Shown: one piece after another, positions 7,487 through 9,963 of the stretch
Layout of the letters: each line of letters begins with the position of its first letter
Position numbering within the stretch: the first letter of the stretch is position 1
Source: an uncultured Magnetococcales bacterium
GTDB taxonomy: Bacteria > Pseudomonadota > Magnetococcia > Magnetococcales > Magnetaquicoccaceae
Direction of reading: 5' to 3'
Length of the DNA: 9,963 nt
Assembly (NCBI GenBank): GCA_903913345.1
Contig: CAIWLA010000365.1
Coordinates: 1-9,963 of the forward strand
Program-made: the position numbers and the translations under genes
The notes under the pieces: generated by a model
Seen by the model: the letters and a program-made list of their open reading frames with translations, nothing else
Database searches by the model: none
What the model was told of the DNA's origin: nothing

Positions 7487-7627
7487 TCTGAATGACTTCG
7501 CATTATCTTACCAATTTTATTCATCATAATGCCTGACAGCACACGCAAACGCCTTTTCCTTGTCCATCAATCAATGCGGACATTGGGAGAGAATAACGGA
7601 CAGATCGAGGTAACGAAAGGAGTCAGC
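7487..7627. promoter_or_regulatory. AT-rich divergent intergenic region with candidate -10 elements
   Basis: These 141 bases separate hemW (minus) from the phage-like cassette (plus) and should hold promoters for both. On the plus strand CATAAT at 7525-7530 matches the -10 consensus at 5 of 6 positions. On the minus strand GATAAT at 7507-7502 does likewise and would give hemW a leader of only about 10 bases. No good -35 hexamer stands at the right distance from either, so both calls are weak. An ATG at 7529 opens an in-frame extension of the downstream gene that I do not accept as its start. Confidence 0.25.
7617..7622 (+). promoter_or_regulatory. Ribosome binding site fixing the start of the 90-aa gene
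   Basis: AAGGAG lies five bases upstream of the ATG at 7628. The earlier in-frame ATG at 7529 has no comparable site, so the shorter 90-residue product (MFNHDDL...) is preferred. Confidence 0.75.
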
Positions 7628-7900
7628 ATGTTCAATCATGACGATTTACAGCAACGAAAAATACCGGTTTCACTGGATGGGGTTCATTTCCTGACCACCC
7701 GCAGTGCCAACGTGGTGTCAGGAGCCACACAAACCATCTACCAGGGGTTTGCCTATCCCGGCTCCTCCGAGGCGGCAAACGTCTGGATGGTCAAACGAAC
7801 CACCGTGGCCGAAGACGGTTCCACCACCACCCTGTTCGCCGGTGGCCAGGCCCTGTTCAACCAGGTCTGGGCCAATCGGACCAGCCTGAGTTATACCTGA
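7628..7900 (+). CDS. Small phage-virion-like hypothetical protein
   Basis: The 90-residue product has no signal peptide or membrane segment. I recognise no named family. The pattern IYQGFAYPGSSEAANVWMVKR, then GSTTTLFAGG, then FNQVWANRTSLSYT resembles short proteins next to tail-fibre or structural genes in tailed phages and metagenomic phage contigs; that is recollection, not a search result. The start at 7628 is supported by AAGGAG. The stop is followed after 14 bases by the ATG of the repeat protein, whose ribosome binding site (GAGGAG) overlaps this stop codon, so the two genes are almost certainly cotranscribed. Its role could be a structural or assembly partner of the fibre-like protein; this is inferred from position only. 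Confidence 0.75.
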   Translation: MFNHDDLQQRKIPVSLDGVHFLTTRSANVVSGATQTIYQGFAYPGSSEAANVWMVKRTTVAEDGSTTTLFAGGQALFNQVWANRTSLSYT

Positions 7901-7914
7901 GGAGTCGGATCACC

Positions 7915-9312
7915 ATGGACCAATATCGATTCAATCCCATTACCAGCCAATTGAATCTGGTGTCACAGTCTTCGTTGACGGTCGAGGACGAGGGGACCAC
8001 CCTCTCCGGGGCGGTGACTGCGATCAATTTTGTTGGCGCGGAAGTCACGGCGACCGGGACATCCATCATTACGGTGACCATCCCCGCCCTGAATTTTTCC
8101 GGCCTGACCTCGCATCCAACCACCCTGGCCGGGTATGGGATCACGGATGCGGCGACCAGTACACAGGTGCAATCCTTTTCGACGACGCAGATGGCCAGTC
8201 TGGGCACGGCGGGAATCGCAGCCCTGACGACAACGGCGATCAAGTCGCTGCACGACACGCTCATCAGTCAGATGACAACGACGCAGATTCAAGCGTTCAC
8301 GACGACTCAACTGGCCGCATTCACCACGGCCCAACTCAATGCCCTCGGAAGTGCTCACCTGGGGGATGTGACCAGTTCCATTCAGACCCAGTTGAACGCG
8401 AAAGCGACTTCGGCAACGACCTTGGCCGGATATGGGATCACCGATGCGGCGACCAGCACACAGGTCCAATCCCTTTCGACAACGCAGATGGCGAGTCTGG
8501 GCACCGCAGGCGTGGCGGCATTGACCACGACGGCGATCAAGGCGTTGACCGACACCCAGATCAGCCAGTTGACCAGTACGCAGGTGGGGGCATTGACCAC
8601 AACGCAGTTGCAGGGACTGACCGCCACACAGATGGCCGGGATTCCTGTTGCCGCCATGGCCGGGTTGACTGGAACACAAGCGGCAGGATTGTCCACGGGA
8701 TTCATTGCCGGGTTGACCACGACTCAGATGCGCGCATTGACCACAACACAGTTGGCCGCGTTGACAACAACTCAATTGTCGGCGTTGACCCCGAACATCC
8801 CGTTGACCAGTCTGACAACCACCCAGATGACCAGTCTGACCACGACGCAGATTGGGTCACTGACTTCTACCCAATTGGCGGCGATTGTCAAGCCGATGTT
8901 TGCGGCGAGGTTGACCGCTCCGGCTACCAACGTCACAGGGGACAACACAAACTACACGATCATTTTTGATTCCGAAGATTACGATGTAGGAAACAATTAT
9001 GACAACACAACGGGTATTTTTACAGTCCCTGTGACGGGGTATTACAATATAAATGCGTTTGCTGCAGTTGTCCCTGGGGCCACGAAAACCGAAGCAACAT
9101 TGAATGTTGTGACATCAAGTAAAATTTGGCAAACAGATGAGAACTTTTCTGCTGGGAACGCAGGGGTTACTCTGGGTATATTTGCCATGGCTTATTTGGT
9201 GGCGGGTGATACTGTAAGAATAAAATCCGCCGTATACGGAGCAGGAAAGGATTCGAGCGTCTATGGGGGGACACAACGGTATAGTTATTTTTCAGTTTCA
9301 TTGGAGGTTTAA
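7915..9312 (+). CDS. Fibre/adhesin-like protein: phage-tail-like N-terminus, octapeptide repeats, C1q-like C-terminal domain
   Basis: The product has 465 residues. Residues 1-60 (MDQYRFNPITSQLNLVS; VEDEGTTLSGAVTAINFVGA) look like an N-terminal module of phage structural proteins. TTLAGYGITDA (69-79 and again 168-178) and IQTQLNAKA (156-164) are motifs common in tail fibres. Two blocks of octapeptides, consensus [ST]TQ[LMI]xALT, occupy about 88-155 and 187-324, roughly 25 units in all. Residues about 328-465 resemble a C1q/TNF-like jelly-roll domain (IIFDSEDYDVGNNYDNTTGIFTVPVTGYYNI), which usually forms trimers and binds ligands. No Sec signal is visible, so export may be absent or non-classical. 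It is cotranscribed with the 90-aa gene upstream and the putative lipoprotein downstream. It could be a phage or phage-derived fibre, or a surface adhesin. Domain calls are from sequence pattern; function is not established. Confidence 0.82.
   Translation: MDQYRFNPITSQLNLVSQSSLTVEDEGTTLSGAVTAINFVGAEVTATGTSIITVTIPALNFSGLTSHPTTLAGYGITDAATSTQVQSFSTTQMASLGTAGIAALTTTAIKSLHDTLISQMTTTQIQAFTTTQLAAFTTAQLNALGSAHLGDVTSSIQTQLNAKATSATTLAGYGITDAATSTQVQSLSTTQMASLGTAGVAALTTTAIKALTDTQISQLTSTQVGALTTTQLQGLTATQMAGIPVAAMAGLTGTQAAGLSTGFIAGLTTTQMRALTTTQLAALTTTQLSALTPNIPLTSLTTTQMTSLTTTQIGSLTSTQLAAIVKPMFAARLTAPATNVTGDNTNYTIIFDSEDYDVGNNYDNTTGIFTVPVTGYYNINAFAAVVPGATKTEATLNVVTSSKIWQTDENFSAGNAGVTLGIFAMAYLVAGDTVRIKSAVYGAGKDSSVYGGTQRYSYFSVSLEV
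8104..8886 (+). repeat. Octapeptide-coding (24-bp period) degenerate tandem repeats
   Basis: Within the fibre gene, 24-base units encode octapeptides such as TTQLAALT, TTQMRALT, STQVGALT and DTQISQLT, in two blocks separated by a short linker containing IQTQLNAKA. The units differ at the DNA level, so they are old or under protein-level selection and are not recent copies. The block start TTLAGYGITDA plus the first five octapeptides is duplicated as a larger module (8119-8250 and 8416-8547, offset 297 bases = 99 codons). Confidence 0.85.
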
Positions 9313-9549
9313 ATGAGATACTTGATCTTTGTTGTCTCGATGTTCTTGCTTTGTGGTTGTGTCCCTGGTGCATACGTGATGGCCCATTTGGAGGGAATCG
9401 CGGCCACGGGCACAGTCCTGGGCGTGGCGGCGGCGGCCACTGGGGTTGTGTCTGGGATCGAGCAGGATGTGGTTGGCTGGGCAGCCGCCAAGAAGGCGTT
9501 GACCAGCCTTCCTTCAATGCCTGGATCTTCCACTGTTGTCGCGCCATAA
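9313..9549 (+). CDS. Small putative lipoprotein with a Gly/Ala-rich hydrophobic segment
   Basis: The 78-residue product begins [16 protein letters not shown]. This is a short signal peptide with a lipobox-like LCGC ending at C16, although Cys at the -2 position is unusual. Lipidation at C16 is predicted. The +2 residue is Val, not Asp, which by the E. coli rule would favour the outer membrane. Residues 28-48 are rich in Gly, Ala, Val and Thr ([21 protein letters not shown]) and could insert in or associate with a membrane. The ribosome binding site GGAGG sits inside the last codons of the fibre gene, and the stop TAA abuts the ATG, so translation is coupled. I do not recognise the family. It could be a surface anchor or accessory for the fibre protein, or a holin/spanin-like relic; neither is demonstrated. 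Confidence 0.75.
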   Translation: MRYLIFVVSMFLLCGCVPGAYVMAHLEGIAATGTVLGVAAAATGVVSGIEQDVVGWAAAKKALTSLPSMPGSSTVVAP

Positions 9550-9601
9550 TCGGCCTCTGTCTTGGGTTCGAGTGGGCGACCGTTGGAGAGGAGTCATCTG
9601 G

Positions 9602-9963
9602 ATGCGGGTATTATTGGCGGAACCGAGGGGTTTTTGCGCGGGAGTGGAACGGGCCATCGCCATTGTGGAGCGCGCCCTGGAAAAATTTGGTGCCCCGATC
9701 CATGTCCGCCACGAAATTGTCCACAACCGCTGGGTGGTGGAATCGTTGCGCCGCAAAGGGGCGGTCTTTGTCCATGAATTGCAGGAGGTGCCGGATGGGG
9801 CCACCGTCATCTTTTCCGCCCACGGTGTGGCCAAGGCGGTGGAGGAGGAGGGCAAGACACGGAACTTTCGGGTGTTGGACGCCACCTGCCCCCTGGTGAG
9901 CAAGGTCCATCGGGAGGCGGATCGATTGGACCGCACGGGACATCGGGTGATCCTGATCGGCCA
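9602..9963 (+). CDS. ispH: 4-hydroxy-3-methylbut-2-enyl diphosphate reductase IspH, 5' part (cut by window end)
   Basis: IspH is the last enzyme of the MEP isoprenoid pathway. It reduces HMBPP to IPP and DMAPP with an iron-sulfur cluster. The first 120 residues are present and the reading frame runs open to the window edge. Visible landmarks are [15 protein letters not shown] with cluster ligand C12, EIVHN with H41, FSAHGV with H74, and [11 protein letters not shown] with the second cluster ligand C96. These positions match the E. coli enzyme exactly. The third cysteine and the catalytic Glu lie beyond the window. The ATG at 9602 is preceded by GGAGAGGAG at 9585-9593. Only 52 bases separate it from the putative lipoprotein stop, with no terminator visible, so read-through from the cassette is possible. 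Confidence 0.95.
   Translation, partial: MRVLLAEPRGFCAGVERAIAIVERALEKFGAPIHVRHEIVHNRWVVESLRRKGAVFVHELQEVPDGATVIFSAHGVAKAVEEEGKTRNFRVLDATCPLVSKVHREADRLDRTGHRVILIG

Noticed and set aside
7529..7627. Earlier ATG at 7529 as the start of the 90-aa phage-like protein
   Set aside because: No ribosome binding site precedes it, whereas AAGGAG stands five bases before the ATG at 7628.
7963..8775. Long minus-strand open frame (270 codons) opposite the fibre repeats
   Set aside because: It is an antisense shadow of the 24-bp repeats; the Cys/Gly/Gln-rich translation has no family features, and the plus-strand frame has clear domains and a ribosome binding site.
9351..9899. Plus-strand open frame spanning the lipoprotein and ispH starts
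   Set aside because: It is out of frame with both genes; ispH residues C12, H41, H74 and C96 in the other frame settle the coding frame.

Overview
The window looks like GC-rich proteobacterial chromosome. Core housekeeping genes (prmC, an M23 peptidase with a membrane anchor, trmFO, hemW, ispH) flank two accessory regions. The G/C-rich hairpin repeat between hemW and trmFO and the gene content would suit an alphaproteobacterium or a Magnetococcales-type lineage. That is an impression from pattern memory and was not tested.

Layout. Bases 1-153 hold a perfect 115-bp tandem duplication that copies the 3' end of the first gene. From 154 to 7486 every gene is on the minus strand. Read in the direction of transcription (right to left) they are hemW, a hairpin-repeat spacer, trmFO, a short spacer with a candidate promoter, an M23 peptidoglycan endopeptidase, prmC, an SMC/RecF-like AAA ATPase, and a DUF4276 (TOPRIM-like) protein. 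The last four genes overlap by 4-11 bases (TTGA, an 11-base overlap, GTGA), so they form one tightly coupled operon. A housekeeping methyltransferase gene thus runs directly into a two-gene ATPase/nuclease-like pair resembling known anti-phage pairs. The ATPase gene carries an apparent one-base frameshift in a run of seven G just before its last motif.

From 7628 to 9549 a three-gene plus-strand cassette sits between hemW and ispH. It encodes a 90-aa phage-virion-like protein, a 465-aa fibre-like protein and a 78-aa putative lipoprotein. The fibre-like protein has a phage-tail-like N-terminus, two blocks of octapeptide repeats with consensus [ST]TQ[LMI]xALT, and a C1q-like C-terminal domain that is visibly more AT-rich than the rest of the gene. 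The plus strand then continues into the 5' part of ispH, which is cut by the window end.

The two regions most worth follow-up are the frameshifted ATPase + DUF4276 pair with its duplicated tail, and the octapeptide/C1q fibre cassette. The remaining genes are recognisable conserved housekeeping genes with intact catalytic residues.
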